Part shown: positions 1 through 9,057 of the stretch, in pieces
Position numbering within the stretch: the first letter of the stretch is position 1
Layout: each line of letters opens with the position of its first letter
From: Massilia cavernae
GTDB lineage: Bacteria; Pseudomonadota; Gammaproteobacteria; Burkholderiales; Burkholderiaceae_D
Length of the DNA stretch: 64,000 nucleotides
Direction of reading: 5' to 3'
Assembly (NCBI RefSeq): GCF_003590855.1
Contig: NZ_QYUP01000124.1
Span: forward strand, 32,757-96,756
Made by a program: the position numbers and the translations under genes
Notes under the pieces: model-generated
Databases searched by the model: none
Told to the model about the DNA's origin: nothing
Seen by the model: only the letters and a program-made list of their open reading frames with translations

Positions 1-2
1 TG

Positions 3-1091
3 CCGAGTGTCCGCAGGATTCATGTCGCCTTTGCCTGGCCAAGGCAACTTCAGGTCAGCGATGCCGGTACAATGATCGCCGATCTCCCTGACAGCTGGGT
101 ACAGCACATCGTATTATCCAAAACCGAGCCTGCACCGATCCTGGTGATCCAGGTGGAGCTGGCGCGGGATCGCTGGTTGTACCTAGCGACACTGATGCCA
201 AATCCATACTTCCTGGGCAATGGGAATCTGCTCACCAGTGAGCGACTGATATTGCAGGGCATGACATTGATGTTCGTGTTGGCGGTAACGATCTTTGTCG
301 TTCGCAGGTCCATCTATCCGCTGGCCGAATTGTCGACTGCGGCGGAAGCATTCGCGCGAGGCGAGCCTGTGCCGCTTTTGCCGCAGTGCGGCAGCAAGGA
401 GTTCGTCAGCACAGCGCGCGCCTTCAGCGCAATGCGCGAACATATTCAAGGCTATATCGAAGACCGGGAACGGCTGTTCGTAGGGATTTCGCATGATCTG
501 CGTACCCCCATCATGCGTTTGAGGCTGCGTGCAGAGCTACTCAACGATGACGACGCGCGTGTAGAATTCCACGAGGATCTCGACGAACTGGACATGATGC
601 TCAAGGCCGCCCTGCAGCACGTTCAGGATAGTAATATTCACGAGAACATGACTAATATCAGGCTTGATGTACTGCTGGCCCGGATGGTGCGCGACGCCAG
701 ACTGGCCGGACACGTCGTGGCTTATGGCGGCACGGAACTAAGCGTGACGGCGAAGCCGCTCGCTCTCAAGCGCGCGATCGGCAACCTGCTGGACAACGCA
801 CTGCACTACGGTTCCCGGGTGGAGATTGTAGCGCGCGGATCAGAGGGCGATATCTCTATCGAGATCCGCGACCACGGCCCGGGCGTTCCGACCGAAGCCC
901 TGGAGGCACTGTTTGACCCGTACGTTCGACTCGATCATGGCCGCCAAAGAAACAGTGGCGGCATGGGACTGGGCCTCGGCATTGCACGCCGGCTGGTTCA
1001 AGGCATGAGTGGAAAGCTCGTGCTGGTGAATCATCCGGCGGGAGGACTATCTGCCACCATCGTGCTCGCGGCCGGCACGGCGGATGCGTGA
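3..1091 (+). CDS. Sensor histidine kinase, 5' end outside the window
   Basis: C-terminal part of a membrane histidine kinase of the EnvZ/OmpR-partner type. The frame is open from the first bases, so the N-terminus is missing; the first visible Met is at 72. From that Met there is a periplasmic remnant, a membrane segment (about residues 56-77), a HAMP-like linker, the phospho-acceptor box GISHDLRTP with His about residue 141, the N box NLLDNALHYG, and the ATP-lid motifs DHGPGVP and GGMGLGLGIA. All catalytic boxes look intact. The partner response regulator is probably just upstream, outside the window. The signal sensed cannot be told. Confidence 0.9.
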   Translation, partial: PSVRRIHVAFAWPRQLQVSDAGTMIADLPDSWVQHIVLSKTEPAPILVIQVELARDRWLYLATLMPNPYFLGNGNLLTSERLILQGMTLMFVLAVTIFVVRRSIYPLAELSTAAEAFARGEPVPLLPQCGSKEFVSTARAFSAMREHIQGYIEDRERLFVGISHDLRTPIMRLRLRAELLNDDDARVEFHEDLDELDMMLKAALQHVQDSNIHENMTNIRLDVLLARMVRDARLAGHVVAYGGTELSVTAKPLALKRAIGNLLDNALHYGSRVEIVARGSEGDISIEIRDHGPGVPTEALEALFDPYVRLDHGRQRNSGGMGLGLGIARRLVQGMSGKLVLVNHPAGGLSATIVLAAGTADA

Positions 1092-1131
1092 CCCGGCTGC
1101 CGGATGACATTAATTGGATGGTTGTGGAAGC

Positions 1132-1735
1132 TCAGTGCAAAGATTTCAGTGTGCGCAATATGCGTTCGACCCGACGACCATACGGCGGTTGAAAGGCACT
1201 GAATGAATTCCAGCGAGACTGGATAAACACGGGCTTCTCCTTGCTGAAACTGAGAAAACCGTATTCGCCATGATAGCTGCCCATGCCGCTGGCGCCCACG
1301 CCCCCAAATGGCAGGTCCTCGTGCGTCACATGCCAGCGCTTCATCCAGCGTGTCGTACGCCATCACGGGCAACAGTGGACCGAAAATCTCTTCTCGCATC
1401 AAATCCATGTCGTTGTTCGCGTTGATGACCATCACAGGTGATAGCTTGCGATCACTAGCCCCTTGGCCCTCTTGCCGGGAAAGTGGCACGATCTCTCCTC
1501 CTTTTTCTTTGGCGTCACTCAACAATCGAAGCAGACGGTCATAGTGACGAGGAGAGACAATGCTTGTGTAATCCGGGTTCCCGCAATCGAAGGATACAAA
1601 GTGGCAACAGCGTTCTGCATGGCCTGCGCGAACTGATGCACGTGCTCACGCGGCACAAGCACGTAATCAGGGGCCGCACAAGTCTGGCCGGCGTTGGGCT
1701 TGCTATCTGCCGCCTTTCCTTGCGCAACCCAGGCC
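1132..1735 (-). pseudogene. Aldehyde dehydrogenase remnant (coniferyl-aldehyde dehydrogenase type)
   Basis: Three reading-frame pieces on the minus strand together rebuild the C-terminal half of an NAD(P)-dependent aldehyde dehydrogenase. The first piece (about 1735-1583) holds the catalytic cysteine motif NAGQTC followed by APDYVLVPREHV. The second (about 1580-1340) continues with NPDYTSIVSPRHYDRLL and EEIFGPLLPVMAYDTLDEAL. The third (about 1340-1132) has DLPFGGVGASGMGSYHGEYG and the normal C-terminus. There is a frameshift near 1580 and, near 1340, a frameshift plus loss of roughly 40 residues. The N-terminal half is absent; the remnant stops at the tRNA promoter. It cannot make an active enzyme. 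Confidence 0.85.
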
Positions 1736-1749
1736 GGCGCAGATATAAT
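1720..1749 (+). promoter_or_regulatory. Sigma-70-type promoter of the tRNA-Val gene
   Basis: TTGCGC (1720-1725), 18 bases, TATAAT (1744-1749), with the tRNA 5' end 11 bases after the -10 box. The -35 box lies inside the end of the aldehyde dehydrogenase remnant. Confidence 0.7.
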
Positions 1750-1759
1750 GCCGCTCCCC

Positions 1760-1836
1760 GGGCGGTTAGTTCAGCTGGTTAGAATACTTGGTCGACATCC
1801 AAGGGGTCGCAGATTCGAATTCTGCACCGCCCACCA
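1760..1836 (+). tRNA. tRNA-Val (anticodon GAC)
   Basis: All arms pair: acceptor 1760-1766 with 1826-1832, D stem GTTC/GAAT, anticodon stem CTTGG/CCAAG, T stem GCAGA/TCTGC, discriminator A and encoded CCA at 1834-1836. The anticodon GAC is at 1794-1796, reading Val codons GUC/GUU; A73, A35 and C36 fit valine identity. Position 33 is C instead of the nearly universal U, and the D arm and variable loop resemble bacterial tRNA-Asp. Confidence 0.93.
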
Positions 1837-1928
1837 GATTTCCACGCAGGCGCCGTCCTGCAGTCGTTCCCCGCAGCATCGTCGATGCGCCCAATGCGCA
1901 ACAACCCGACATACCCCAAACATTCTCG

Positions 1929-1957
1929 TTGCGTCAAGCCCCTTATCGCGCTATACT
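1929..1957 (+). promoter_or_regulatory. Promoter upstream of rplC
   Basis: TTGCGT (1929-1934), 17 bases, TATACT (1952-1957), followed by the GC-rich stretch AGCCGGCTTCG. It predicts a leader of about 90 bases before the rplC start at 2055. A very similar arrangement precedes rplN. It makes rplC the first gene of its transcript. Confidence 0.75.
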
Positions 1958-2054
1958 AGCCGGCTTCGGTATGGGTTCGTCTTTTTTGAATCTGTGCTTT
2001 TACTTGGTAGTTAAACATCAGCCCCGCCCAATCGCAGGTGGGAATGGAGAAAAA

Positions 2055-2711
2055 ATGAGCCTAGGCCTTCTCGGTCGCAAGGTTGGCATGATGCGCATCT
2101 TCACGGATGACGGGGATTCGATCCCAGTCACCGTGCTCGACGTATCGAACAACCGTGTTGCGCAAATCAAAACTCCTGAAACGGACGGTTACTCCGCTGT
2201 TCAGGTTGCATTCGGTCAACGTCGCGCTTCCCGCGTGACCAAGGCAGTTGCAGGTCACCACGCTAAAGCTGGCGTTGAAGCCGGTACGATGCTGAAGGAA
2301 TTCCGCGTCGATGCCGCTAAGGCCGCTGAAATGAAGACTGGCGACATCGTCGCAGCTTCCCTGTTCGAAGTTGGCCAGAAAATCGACGTGCAAGGCACCT
2401 CGATCGGTAAAGGCTACGCCGGTACCATCAAGCGTCACAACTTCGCATCCGGTCGTCAAACCCACGGTAACTCGCGTTCGCACAACGTTCCAGGTTCCAT
2501 CGGTATGGCGCAGGATCCGGGCCGCGTTTTCCCAGGCAAGCGCATGACCGGCCACATGGGTGACGTCACCGTGACCACCCAGAACCTCGAAATCGCTCGT
2601 ATCGATGCCGACCGTCAGCTGCTGCTGGTCAAGGGCGCGGTACCAGGCGCGAAAAATGGCCAGGTAGTGGTATCGCCTGCGGTCAAAGTTAAAGCACAGA
2701 AGGGAGCTTAA
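2055..2711 (+). CDS. rplC: 50S ribosomal protein L3
   Basis: L3, a primary 23S rRNA binder needed early in large-subunit assembly, with a loop reaching toward the peptidyl-transferase centre. The protein is 218 residues, a little longer than the E. coli protein (209). It starts [16 protein letters not shown] at an ATG preceded by GGAATGGAG; the frame is open further upstream but only this start has a binding site and matches the family. The family segment [14 protein letters not shown] is present near residue 145. It is the first gene of the cluster here: rpsJ, normally directly upstream, is missing. Confidence 0.98.
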   Translation: MSLGLLGRKVGMMRIFTDDGDSIPVTVLDVSNNRVAQIKTPETDGYSAVQVAFGQRRASRVTKAVAGHHAKAGVEAGTMLKEFRVDAAKAAEMKTGDIVAASLFEVGQKIDVQGTSIGKGYAGTIKRHNFASGRQTHGNSRSHNVPGSIGMAQDPGRVFPGKRMTGHMGDVTVTTQNLEIARIDADRQLLLVKGAVPGAKNGQVVVSPAVKVKAQKGA

Positions 2712-2714
2712 ACG

Positions 2715-3335
2715 ATGGAACTCAAGCTTCTGAATGAGCAAGGTAAAGAAGGCGCCAACGTAGCCGCAGCCGACACCGTTTTCGGCCGTGAATACAATGA
2801 AGCCCTGATCCACCAGATCGTGGTTGCTTACGCTGCAAACGCACGTAGCGGTAACCGCAAGCAGAAGGATCGTGAAGAAGTTCACCACACGACCAAGAAG
2901 CCTTGGCGCCAGAAGGGCACCGGCCGCGCCCGTGCCGGTATGTCGTCGTCGCCTCTGTGGCGCGGTGGTGGCCGTATCTTCCCGAACTCGCCTGACGAGA
3001 ACTTCAGCCACAAAGTCAACAAGAAGATGTATCGCGCAGGTATCTGCTCGATCCTGTCCCAGCTGGCCCGTGAAGGTCGCCTGAGCGTCATCGAAAACCT
3101 GAGCATCGAAGCTCCAAAGACCAAGCTGCTGTCGCAAAAACTGCAGTCGATGGGCCTGGAATCGGTTCTGGTTATCACCGACACGCTCGAGGAAAACCTG
3201 CTGCTGGCATCGCGCAACCTGCCGAACGTGCTGGTTGTCGAGCCGCGTCACGCTGACCCGATGTCGCTGGTGTTCTACAAAAAAGTTCTGGTCACCAAAG
3301 CAGCGCTGGCCAAGCTTGAGGAGATGTTCGCATGA
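2715..3335 (+). CDS. rplD: 50S ribosomal protein L4
   Basis: L4 (206 residues) binds 23S rRNA and lines part of the exit tunnel. The basic internal loop that reaches into the tunnel is visible around residues 40-100 ([29 protein letters not shown]). The start lies 3 bases after the rplC stop, and the end overlaps rplW by 4 bases, which suggests translational coupling. In E. coli L4 represses its own operon through the S10 leader; no equivalent leader structure was identified here. Confidence 0.98.
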   Translation: MELKLLNEQGKEGANVAAADTVFGREYNEALIHQIVVAYAANARSGNRKQKDREEVHHTTKKPWRQKGTGRARAGMSSSPLWRGGGRIFPNSPDENFSHKVNKKMYRAGICSILSQLAREGRLSVIENLSIEAPKTKLLSQKLQSMGLESVLVITDTLEENLLLASRNLPNVLVVEPRHADPMSLVFYKKVLVTKAALAKLEEMFA

Positions 3336-3649
3336 GCGGCGTAATGAAATTCAGCGAAGAGCGCCTGATGAAGGTGCTCCAGGCTCCGGTCATTTCCGAG
3401 AAGGCCACCATGGTCGCGGAAAAGAACGAGCAGATCGTTTTCCGCGTTCTGCCGGATGCGACCAAGCCTGAAATCAAGGCAGCCGTTGAACTGTTGTTCA
3501 AGGTTGAAGTCCTGTCGGTCCAGACAGCCAATCGCGAAGGTAAGCAAAAGCGTTCGGGCCGTTTCAATGGCCGTCGCAACCATACCAAGCGTGCTTTCGT
3601 GTGCCTGAAGCCTGGCCAGGAAATCAATTTTGTCGAGGAGGCTAAATAA
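3332..3649 (+). CDS. rplW: 50S ribosomal protein L23
   Basis: L23 (105 residues) sits at the tunnel exit and is the docking site for trigger factor and SRP in the known bacterial ribosome. The motif [19 protein letters not shown] is the usual N-terminal signature, and the lysine/arginine-rich loop around [18 protein letters not shown] is the rRNA-binding part. The ATG overlaps the rplD stop (ATGA). A second Met four codons in is possible but is poorly placed for ribosome binding. The end shares one base with rplB. Confidence 0.98.
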   Translation: MSGVMKFSEERLMKVLQAPVISEKATMVAEKNEQIVFRVLPDATKPEIKAAVELLFKVEVLSVQTANREGKQKRSGRFNGRRNHTKRAFVCLKPGQEINFVEEAK

Positions 3650-4476
3650 TGGCACTCGTTAAGATGAAGCCAACCTCCCCAGGCCGTCGCGGCATGGTGA
3701 AGGTTGTCAACGCCGACCTGTACAAGGGTCGTCCGTTCGCAGCCCTGGTTGAAAAGAAATCGAAGACTGCTGGCCGTAACAACAACGGTCACATCACCAC
3801 CCGCCACATCGGCGGTGGCCACAAGCAGCACTATCGCCTGATCGACTTCAAGCGTCAGAAGGATGGCATCCCGGCGAAGGTCGAGCGTATCGAATACGAC
3901 CCGAACCGTACCGCGAACATCGCACTGCTGTGCTATGCAGACGGCGAGCGCCAGTACATCATCGCTACCAAGGGCATGGCCGTTGGCGACAGCGTGATGA
4001 ACGGCTCGGAAGCGCCTATCAAGTCGGGCAACTGCCTGCCGATCCGCAACATTCCGGTCGGTACCGTGATGCACTGCGTCGAAATGCTGCCAGGTAAAGG
4101 TGCCCAGATGGCACGTACCGCCGGCGCCGGCGTCGTGCTGATGGCGCGCGAAGGCACCTACGCCCAGGTTCGCCTGCGCTCGGGTGAAGTTCGCCGCGTG
4201 CATATCGAGTGCCGCGCAACCGTGGGCGAAGTCGGCAACGCCGAACACAGCCTGCGCAAGATCGGTAAAGCTGGTGCGATGCGCTGGCGCGGTGTTCGTC
4301 CTACCGTTCGCGGTGTGGTCATGAACCCGATCGATCACCCGCACGGTGGTGGTGAAGGTCGTACGGCAGCTGGTCGTCATCCAGTGTCGCCATGGGGTCA
4401 ACAGACGAAGGGTAAGAAGACGCGTTCGAACAAGCGCACTTCTTCGATGATCGTTTCGCGCCGCGGCAAGAAATAA
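3649..4476 (+). CDS. rplB: 50S ribosomal protein L2
   Basis: L2 (275 residues), a conserved large-subunit protein required for subunit joining and peptidyl-transferase function. The N-terminal signature [18 protein letters not shown] and the C-terminal segment [13 protein letters not shown], which holds the conserved histidine near the catalytic centre, are both present. The start follows the binding site GAGGAGGC within the end of rplW. The length is as expected for the family. Confidence 0.99.
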   Translation: MALVKMKPTSPGRRGMVKVVNADLYKGRPFAALVEKKSKTAGRNNNGHITTRHIGGGHKQHYRLIDFKRQKDGIPAKVERIEYDPNRTANIALLCYADGERQYIIATKGMAVGDSVMNGSEAPIKSGNCLPIRNIPVGTVMHCVEMLPGKGAQMARTAGAGVVLMAREGTYAQVRLRSGEVRRVHIECRATVGEVGNAEHSLRKIGKAGAMRWRGVRPTVRGVVMNPIDHPHGGGEGRTAAGRHPVSPWGQQTKGKKTRSNKRTSSMIVSRRGKK

Positions 4477-4486
4477 GGGATAAGAA

Positions 4487-4762
4487 ATGACACGTTCATT
4501 GAAAAAAGGGCCGTTTATCGATGCCCACCTGGTGAAAAAAGTCGAAGCCGCGCAAGCGAACAAAGACAAAAAGCCAGTCAAAACCTGGTCGCGCCGTTCG
4601 ACGATCTCGCCTGACTTCATCGGCCTGACGATCGCGGTTCATAACGGCAAGCTGCACGTGCCGGTATATGTTTCCGAAAACATGGTCGGCCACAAGCTTG
4701 GCGAATTCGCACTGACCCGTACGTTCAAGGGCCATGCCGCTGACAAGAAGGCGAAGAAATAA
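4487..4762 (+). CDS. rpsS: 30S ribosomal protein S19
   Basis: S19 (91 residues) lies in the head of the small subunit and forms a dimer with S13. It begins [15 protein letters not shown] and carries the family segment [23 protein letters not shown] (key block about residues 52-74). It starts ten bases after rplB with the binding site AAGGGATAAG, and its last base is the first base of rplV. Confidence 0.98.
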   Translation: MTRSLKKGPFIDAHLVKKVEAAQANKDKKPVKTWSRRSTISPDFIGLTIAVHNGKLHVPVYVSENMVGHKLGEFALTRTFKGHAADKKAKK

Positions 4763-5091
4763 TGGAAACCAAAGCTATCCTCAAAGGTGTGCGCCTGTCG
4801 GACCAAAAGGGCCGTCTGGTCGCCGATCTGATCCGTGGCAAGAAAGTTGACGCAGCACTCAACATCCTGCAATTCAGCCCGAAGAAAGGTGCAACCATCA
4901 TCAAGAAAGTGCTGGAGTCCGCAATCGCGAACGCCGAGCACAATGATGGCGCCGACATCGACGAACTGAAGGTCGTTCAGATCTACGTTGAAAAGGGCCC
5001 GATCCTGAAGCGCTTCACTGCACGCGCTAAAGGCCGGGGTGATCGTATCTCGAAACAATCCTGTCACATCTACGTGACTGTCGGCAACTAA
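4762..5091 (+). CDS. rplV: 50S ribosomal protein L22
   Basis: L22 (109 residues) binds several 23S rRNA domains, and its extended hairpin lines the exit tunnel. The hairpin region (about residues 80-100, [20 protein letters not shown]) is standard, with no visible insertion of the macrolide-resistance type. The start overlaps the rpsS stop by one base (TAATG). Confidence 0.98.
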   Translation: METKAILKGVRLSDQKGRLVADLIRGKKVDAALNILQFSPKKGATIIKKVLESAIANAEHNDGADIDELKVVQIYVEKGPILKRFTARAKGRGDRISKQSCHIYVTVGN

Positions 5092-5100
5092 GGGGTCACG

Positions 5101-5922
5101 ATGGGACAGAAGATTCATCCAACAGGCTTCCGCCTGTCAGTAACCCGTAACTGGGCTTCGCGCTGGTATGCAGGCAATGGCAACTTTGCCTCGATGCTGA
5201 ACGAAGACCTCAAGGCACGCGCGTTCCTGAAAAAGAAACTGAAGAACGCTTCGGTTGGCCGCATCGTCATCGAGCGTCCTGCAAAGAACGCACGCTTCAC
5301 GATCTACAGCTCGCGCCCAGGCGTGGTCATTGGTAAAAAAGGCGAAGACATCGAAGTACTGAAGTCGTCGCTGACCAAGATCATGGGCGTGCCTGTGCAC
5401 GTGAACATCGAAGAGATCCGCAAGCCGGAAATCGACTCGCAGCTGATCGCCGACTCGATCTCGCAGCAGCTGGAAAAGCGCATCATGTTCCGCCGCGCAA
5501 TGAAGCGCGCAATGCAAAACGCAATGCGCCTCGGTGCCCTCGGTATCAAGATCATGTCTTCCGGCCGCCTGAACGGTATCGAAATCGCCCGTACCGAGTG
5601 GTATCGCGAAGGTCGTGTGCCTCTGCACACCCTGCGCGCCGATATCGACTATGGCACCAGCGAAGCTTCGACCACCTACGGCATCATCGGTGTCAAGGTC
5701 TGGGTTTACAAAGGTGACCGTTCGGCCACCGGCGAAGCTCCGGTCATCGAGACGCCTGCTGACGAGAAGAAGACCCGCGGTCCGCGCCGTGACGATGGTA
5801 AGCCAGCCGGCCGTCCACGTCCTGCCGGTGCCAAAACCCCAGCTGCGCCTGGCGTCCGTGCCCGTCCTGCCGTCAAGGTAGCGCCGGCTGCCGCTGCACC
5901 AGCTGAGAAAGCAGGAGAATAA
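5101..5922 (+). CDS. rpsC: 30S ribosomal protein S3 with a long basic C-terminal tail
   Basis: S3 guards the mRNA entry channel and contributes to mRNA unwinding. The N-terminal part is typical: [12 protein letters not shown], then the KH-like segment [13 protein letters not shown] around residues 75-90. The protein is 273 residues against about 233 in E. coli. The additional residues form a tail after about 215 rich in Ala, Pro, Arg and Lys, with low complexity. The start follows AAGGGGTCACG. Confidence 0.98.
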   Translation: MGQKIHPTGFRLSVTRNWASRWYAGNGNFASMLNEDLKARAFLKKKLKNASVGRIVIERPAKNARFTIYSSRPGVVIGKKGEDIEVLKSSLTKIMGVPVHVNIEEIRKPEIDSQLIADSISQQLEKRIMFRRAMKRAMQNAMRLGALGIKIMSSGRLNGIEIARTEWYREGRVPLHTLRADIDYGTSEASTTYGIIGVKVWVYKGDRSATGEAPVIETPADEKKTRGPRRDDGKPAGRPRPAGAKTPAAPGVRARPAVKVAPAAAAPAEKAGE

Positions 5923-5924
5923 TC

Positions 5925-6344
5925 ATGCTGCAACCAGCACGCAGAAAATACCGTAAAGAGCAGAAAGGCCGTAACACCGGCATTTCGCACACCGCCGGCA
6001 CTTCCGTGTCGTTCGGCGAATTCGGCCTGAAGGCAGTTGCCCGCGGCCGTATCACCGCGCGCCAGATCGAGTCCGCACGTCGCGCCATGACCCGTCACAT
6101 CAAGCGTGGCGGCCGTATCTGGATTCGTGTGTTCCCGGACAAGCCGATCTCGAACAAGCCTGCCGAAGTCCGTATGGGTAACGGTAAGGGCAACCCGGAG
6201 TACTACGTTGCGGAAATCCGCCCGGGCAAGGTCCTGTACGAGATGGACGGTGTTGCAGAAGAACTGGCACGCGAAGCGTTCCGCCTGGCTGCTGCCAAAC
6301 TGCCACTGGCAACGACTTTCGTCGTGCGCCAGGTCGGCCAATAA
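5925..6344 (+). CDS. rplP: 50S ribosomal protein L16
   Basis: L16 (139 residues) sits near the A site and helps position A-site tRNA. It begins [19 protein letters not shown]. The segment containing the arginine known to be 3-hydroxylated in E. coli ([11 protein letters not shown], about residues 82-92, with Arg just before) is present. The start follows GGAGAATAATC and lies two bases after the rpsC stop. Confidence 0.98.
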   Translation: MLQPARRKYRKEQKGRNTGISHTAGTSVSFGEFGLKAVARGRITARQIESARRAMTRHIKRGGRIWIRVFPDKPISNKPAEVRMGNGKGNPEYYVAEIRPGKVLYEMDGVAEELAREAFRLAAAKLPLATTFVVRQVGQ

Positions 6345-6356
6345 AAGGAGTTGTCA

Positions 6357-6545
6357 ATGAATGCAAAAGAACTCCGCGGCAAAGACCAGGAAGCTCTGCA
6401 AAAAGAGCTGAATGAGTTGTTGAAGGCCCAGTTCGGCCTGCGCATGCAAATCGCTACGCAGCAGCTGAGCAACACTTCCCAGCTCAAGAAGGTACGCCGC
6501 GATATCGCGCGTGTGAAGACCGTTATGAACTCGAAGGAAGCCTAA
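6357..6545 (+). CDS. rpmC: 50S ribosomal protein L29
   Basis: L29 (62 residues) is a small helical protein next to L23 at the tunnel exit. It begins [18 protein letters not shown]. The frame is open from a TTG at 6351, but the ATG at 6357 lies 6 bases after AAGGAG and gives the family N-terminus, so it is chosen. Its stop overlaps the rpsQ start (TAATG). Confidence 0.97.
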   Translation: MNAKELRGKDQEALQKELNELLKAQFGLRMQIATQQLSNTSQLKKVRRDIARVKTVMNSKEA

Positions 6546-6817
6546 TGAACGACACTACCAAACTTGCGCTGAAGCGTACGCTGGTCGGTAAAGTGGTTTC
6601 CGACAAGATGGACAAGACTGTCACCGTCCTGATCGAGCGTCACGTCAAGCACCCGCTGTACGGCAAGATCATCATGCGTTCGAACAAGTATCACGCGCAT
6701 GACGAGACCAACTCGGCCAAGACCGGTGACACGGTTGAAATCCAGGAAGGTCGCCCGATCTCGAAGACCAAGGCATGGACCGTCACCAAGGTTGTACAAG
6801 TAGCCCAGGTGCTGTAA
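6545..6817 (+). CDS. rpsQ: 30S ribosomal protein S17
   Basis: S17 (90 residues) is a primary binder of 16S rRNA with an OB fold. The N-terminal block [20 protein letters not shown] and the later segment [18 protein letters not shown] are standard. It is the last gene of the S10 section; a hairpin and a new promoter follow before rplN, splitting the cluster at the classical S10/spc boundary. Confidence 0.98.
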   Translation: MNDTTKLALKRTLVGKVVSDKMDKTVTVLIERHVKHPLYGKIIMRSNKYHAHDETNSAKTGDTVEIQEGRPISKTKAWTVTKVVQVAQVL

Positions 6818-6833
6818 ATGCCTTACCCCGGAA

Positions 6834-6860
6834 GTGCGGAAGCGTCTGACGCTTTCGTGC
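6834..6860 (+). other. Hairpin between rpsQ and the spc promoter
   Basis: Twelve-pair stem with three G-T wobbles (6834-6845 with 6849-6860) closing the 3-base loop CTG. No T-run follows, so it is not a classical terminator; it may be a pause, processing or mRNA 3'-end structure. Confidence 0.5.
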
Positions 6861-6878
6861 AACCGGTATAAATTGTTC

Positions 6879-6907
6879 TTGCGGGCCCGCCAGTATTCTG
6901 CGATACT
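6879..6907 (+). promoter_or_regulatory. Promoter of the spc section (upstream of rplN)
   Basis: TTGCGG (6879-6884), 17 bases, GATACT (6902-6907), followed by AGCGGGCTTCG. The predicted leader is about 175 bases before rplN at 7091. The -10 box and the bases after it match the rplC promoter closely. The rest of the gap (6908-7090) shows no gene. Confidence 0.7.
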
Positions 6908-7090
6908 AGCGGGCTTCGTTCATGTATTGCCGCATTTTTAGTCACCCCGGTGTAAGCGGCCTGAACCGAAACGTTACTGGAAAGTCCATCACCCAATCAG
7001 CAGCTCCAGCAGGAGTTACTGGCGGGACCAAGACTGACCGCAGGCCCACGCTGTGGGGTTTCTTCGGCTTAAGTTGGGAAAGAGAATACT

Positions 7091-7459
7091 ATGATTCAAA
7101 CTGAAAGCCGGCTCGAAGTGGCCGACAATACTGGTGCCAAAGAAGTCATGTGCATCAAGGTATTGGGCGGTTCCAAGCGCCGTTATGCTGGCATTGGCGA
7201 CGTGATCAAGGTAACCATCAAGGTTGCTGCGCCACGCGGCCGTGTCAAAAAAGGTGAAATTTATAACGCCGTGGTTGTGCGTACCGCTAAAGGTGTGCGC
7301 CGCCAAGACGGTTCGCTGGTGAAGTTCGACGGCAACGCCGCCGTTCTGCTGAACGCCAAGCTCGAACCGATCGGTACCCGTATTTTTGGACCAGTCACGC
7401 GCGAACTGCGTACTGAGAAGTTCATGAAGATCGTGTCCCTGGCACCTGAAGTTCTGTAA
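7091..7459 (+). CDS. rplN: 50S ribosomal protein L14
   Basis: L14 (122 residues) lies at the subunit interface and takes part in bridges to 16S rRNA; it is also the binding site of the silencing factor RsfS in studied bacteria. It begins [20 protein letters not shown] and ends with [19 protein letters not shown], both typical. The start follows GGGAAAGAG. It opens the spc section after its own promoter. Confidence 0.99.
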   Translation: MIQTESRLEVADNTGAKEVMCIKVLGGSKRRYAGIGDVIKVTIKVAAPRGRVKKGEIYNAVVVRTAKGVRRQDGSLVKFDGNAAVLLNAKLEPIGTRIFGPVTRELRTEKFMKIVSLAPEVL

Positions 7460-7468
7460 GGAGTCGTA

Positions 7469-7783
7469 ATGGATAAGATTCGTAAAAACGACGAAGTCAT
7501 CGTTCTGACCGGCAAAGACAAGGGCAAGCGTGGCGTGGTTCAGAAGCGTGTAGACGCTGAACACGTCGTGGTTGAAGGCGTCAACGTCGCTAAAAAAGCG
7601 ACCAAGCCTAACCCAATGACCGGCGTAACTGGTGGTATCGTCGATAAGACTATGCCGATTCACGTGTCCAACGTTGCCCTGTTCAATGCAGCGACTGGCA
7701 AGGCAGACCGCGTAGGCTTCAAAGACGTAGACGGCAAGAAAGTCCGCGTTTACAAGTCCTCCGGCGAAGTAGTGAAGGTTTAA
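7469..7783 (+). CDS. rplX: 50S ribosomal protein L24
   Basis: L24 (104 residues) is an assembly initiator protein with a KOW domain, seen here as [19 protein letters not shown] near the N-terminus. The start follows AAGGAGTCGTA. The central segment [16 protein letters not shown] is typical of the family. Confidence 0.98.
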   Translation: MDKIRKNDEVIVLTGKDKGKRGVVQKRVDAEHVVVEGVNVAKKATKPNPMTGVTGGIVDKTMPIHVSNVALFNAATGKADRVGFKDVDGKKVRVYKSSGEVVKV

Positions 7784-7785
7784 TC

Positions 7786-8325
7786 ATGGCCCGTCTCCAG
7801 CAAATCTACAAAGACAAGGTTGTTGCCGACCTGGTAGCCAAGTTCGGCTACAAATCGGCAATGGAAGTGCCGCGCCTGACCAAGATCACCCTGAACATGG
7901 GTCTCTCGGAAGCCGTCGCCGACAAGAAGATCATTGAGCACGCAGTGGGCGACCTGACCAAGATCGCCGGCCAGAAGCCAGTGATCACCAAGGCGCGCAA
8001 GGCAATCGCAGGTTTCAAGATCCGCGAAGGCTACCCGATCGGTACCATGGTCACCCTGCGTGGCGCTCGCATGTACGAGTTCCTGGATCGTCTGATCACC
8101 GTGGCCCTGCCGCGCGTGCGTGACTTCCGTGGTGTCAATGGCAAATCGTTCGACGGTCGTGGCAACTACAACATCGGCGTCAAGGAACAGATCATCTTCC
8201 CTGAAATCGAGTACGACAAGATCGACGCGCTGCGTGGCATGAACATCTCGATCACCACCACCGCGAAGACCGACGACGAAGCGAAAGCTCTGCTCGCCGC
8301 CTTTAAATTCCCGTTCAGGAACTAA
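7786..8325 (+). CDS. rplE: 50S ribosomal protein L5
   Basis: L5 (179 residues) carries 5S rRNA into the central protuberance together with L18 and contacts the P-site tRNA elbow. Family motifs include [33 protein letters not shown] and a C-terminal [20 protein letters not shown]. It starts two bases after the rplX stop. Confidence 0.98.
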   Translation: MARLQQIYKDKVVADLVAKFGYKSAMEVPRLTKITLNMGLSEAVADKKIIEHAVGDLTKIAGQKPVITKARKAIAGFKIREGYPIGTMVTLRGARMYEFLDRLITVALPRVRDFRGVNGKSFDGRGNYNIGVKEQIIFPEIEYDKIDALRGMNISITTTAKTDDEAKALLAAFKFPFRN

Positions 8326-8331
8326 TAGATC

Positions 8332-8637
8332 ATGGCAAAACTCGCACTGATTAACCGTGAACAGAAGCGTGCAGACCTGGTGGAGAAATTCGCCGCAAAG
8401 CGTGCCGCTCTGAAGGCCATCATCGATGACCAGTCCAAGTCGGAAGAAGAGCGTTATGAAGCTCGTCTGAAGTTGCAGGCCCTGCCGCGCAACTCGGCCC
8501 CGACCCGCCAGCGTAACCGCTGCGCAGTGACCGGCCGTCCACGTGGCACGTTCCGTAAATTCGGTCTGGCCCGTATCAAGCTCCGTGAATTTGCCATGCG
8601 TGGCGAGATTCCGGGTATGACTAAAGCAAGCTGGTAA
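8332..8637 (+). CDS. rpsN: 30S ribosomal protein S14, zinc-free long form
   Basis: S14 (101 residues) sits in the head of the small subunit. It is the long C-minus form: the region that carries four zinc-binding cysteines in the short form has only one, in [18 protein letters not shown]. The C-terminus [13 protein letters not shown] is typical. Lack of zinc dependence is inferred from the missing cysteines. Confidence 0.98.
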   Translation: MAKLALINREQKRADLVEKFAAKRAALKAIIDDQSKSEEERYEARLKLQALPRNSAPTRQRNRCAVTGRPRGTFRKFGLARIKLREFAMRGEIPGMTKASW

Positions 8638-8651
8638 TAGGAGAATATGCA

Positions 8652-9047
8652 ATGAGTATGAGCGATCCTATCGCCGATATGCTGACCCGCATCCGCAATG
8701 CGCAAGGTGTTCAGAAGACGACCGTGGCCATGCCATCGTCGAAAGTGAAGATTGCAATTGCCAACGTCCTCAAGGACGAGGGTTACATTGAAGATTTCGC
8801 CGTCACCGAAGAAGGTGGCAAAGCGGAACTGAAGATCGGTTTGAAGTATTACGTAGGCCGTCCGGTCATCGAGCGCCTCGAGCGCGTTTCCCGTCCAGGG
8901 CTGCGCGTCTACAAGGGCAAAGATGAAATCCCGAGCGTCATGAATGGCTTGGGCGTGGCGATCGTGTCGACCCCGCAAGGCGTCATGACGGACCGCAAAG
9001 CGCGCGCCACCGGTGTCGGCGGCGAAGTGATTTGCTACGTGGCTTAA
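8652..9047 (+). CDS. rpsH: 30S ribosomal protein S8
   Basis: S8 (131 residues) binds the central domain of 16S rRNA. It begins [18 protein letters not shown] and ends with [13 protein letters not shown]; the C-terminal ST-rich block [15 protein letters not shown] is the RNA-binding part. In E. coli S8 represses the spc operon by binding the rplE region; whether that happens here cannot be judged by eye. The binding site GGAGAATATGC precedes the ATG. Confidence 0.98.
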   Translation: MSMSDPIADMLTRIRNAQGVQKTTVAMPSSKVKIAIANVLKDEGYIEDFAVTEEGGKAELKIGLKYYVGRPVIERLERVSRPGLRVYKGKDEIPSVMNGLGVAIVSTPQGVMTDRKARATGVGGEVICYVA

Positions 9048-9057
9048 GGAGTAGACG

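Noticed and set aside
1788..2711. A start for rplC at 1788 giving a 307-residue protein
   Set aside because: The additional N-terminus runs through the tRNA and has no L3 similarity or ribosome-binding site; the ATG at 2055 has both.
2061..3251. A 396-codon open frame on the minus strand across rplC/rplD
   Set aside because: It lies fully inside conserved ribosomal genes on the other strand and has no family features; a by-product of codon bias.
6922..7104. A 60-residue frame between rpsQ and rplN
   Set aside because: It begins after the spc promoter and runs into rplN with no binding site or family likeness; the region is an untranslated leader.
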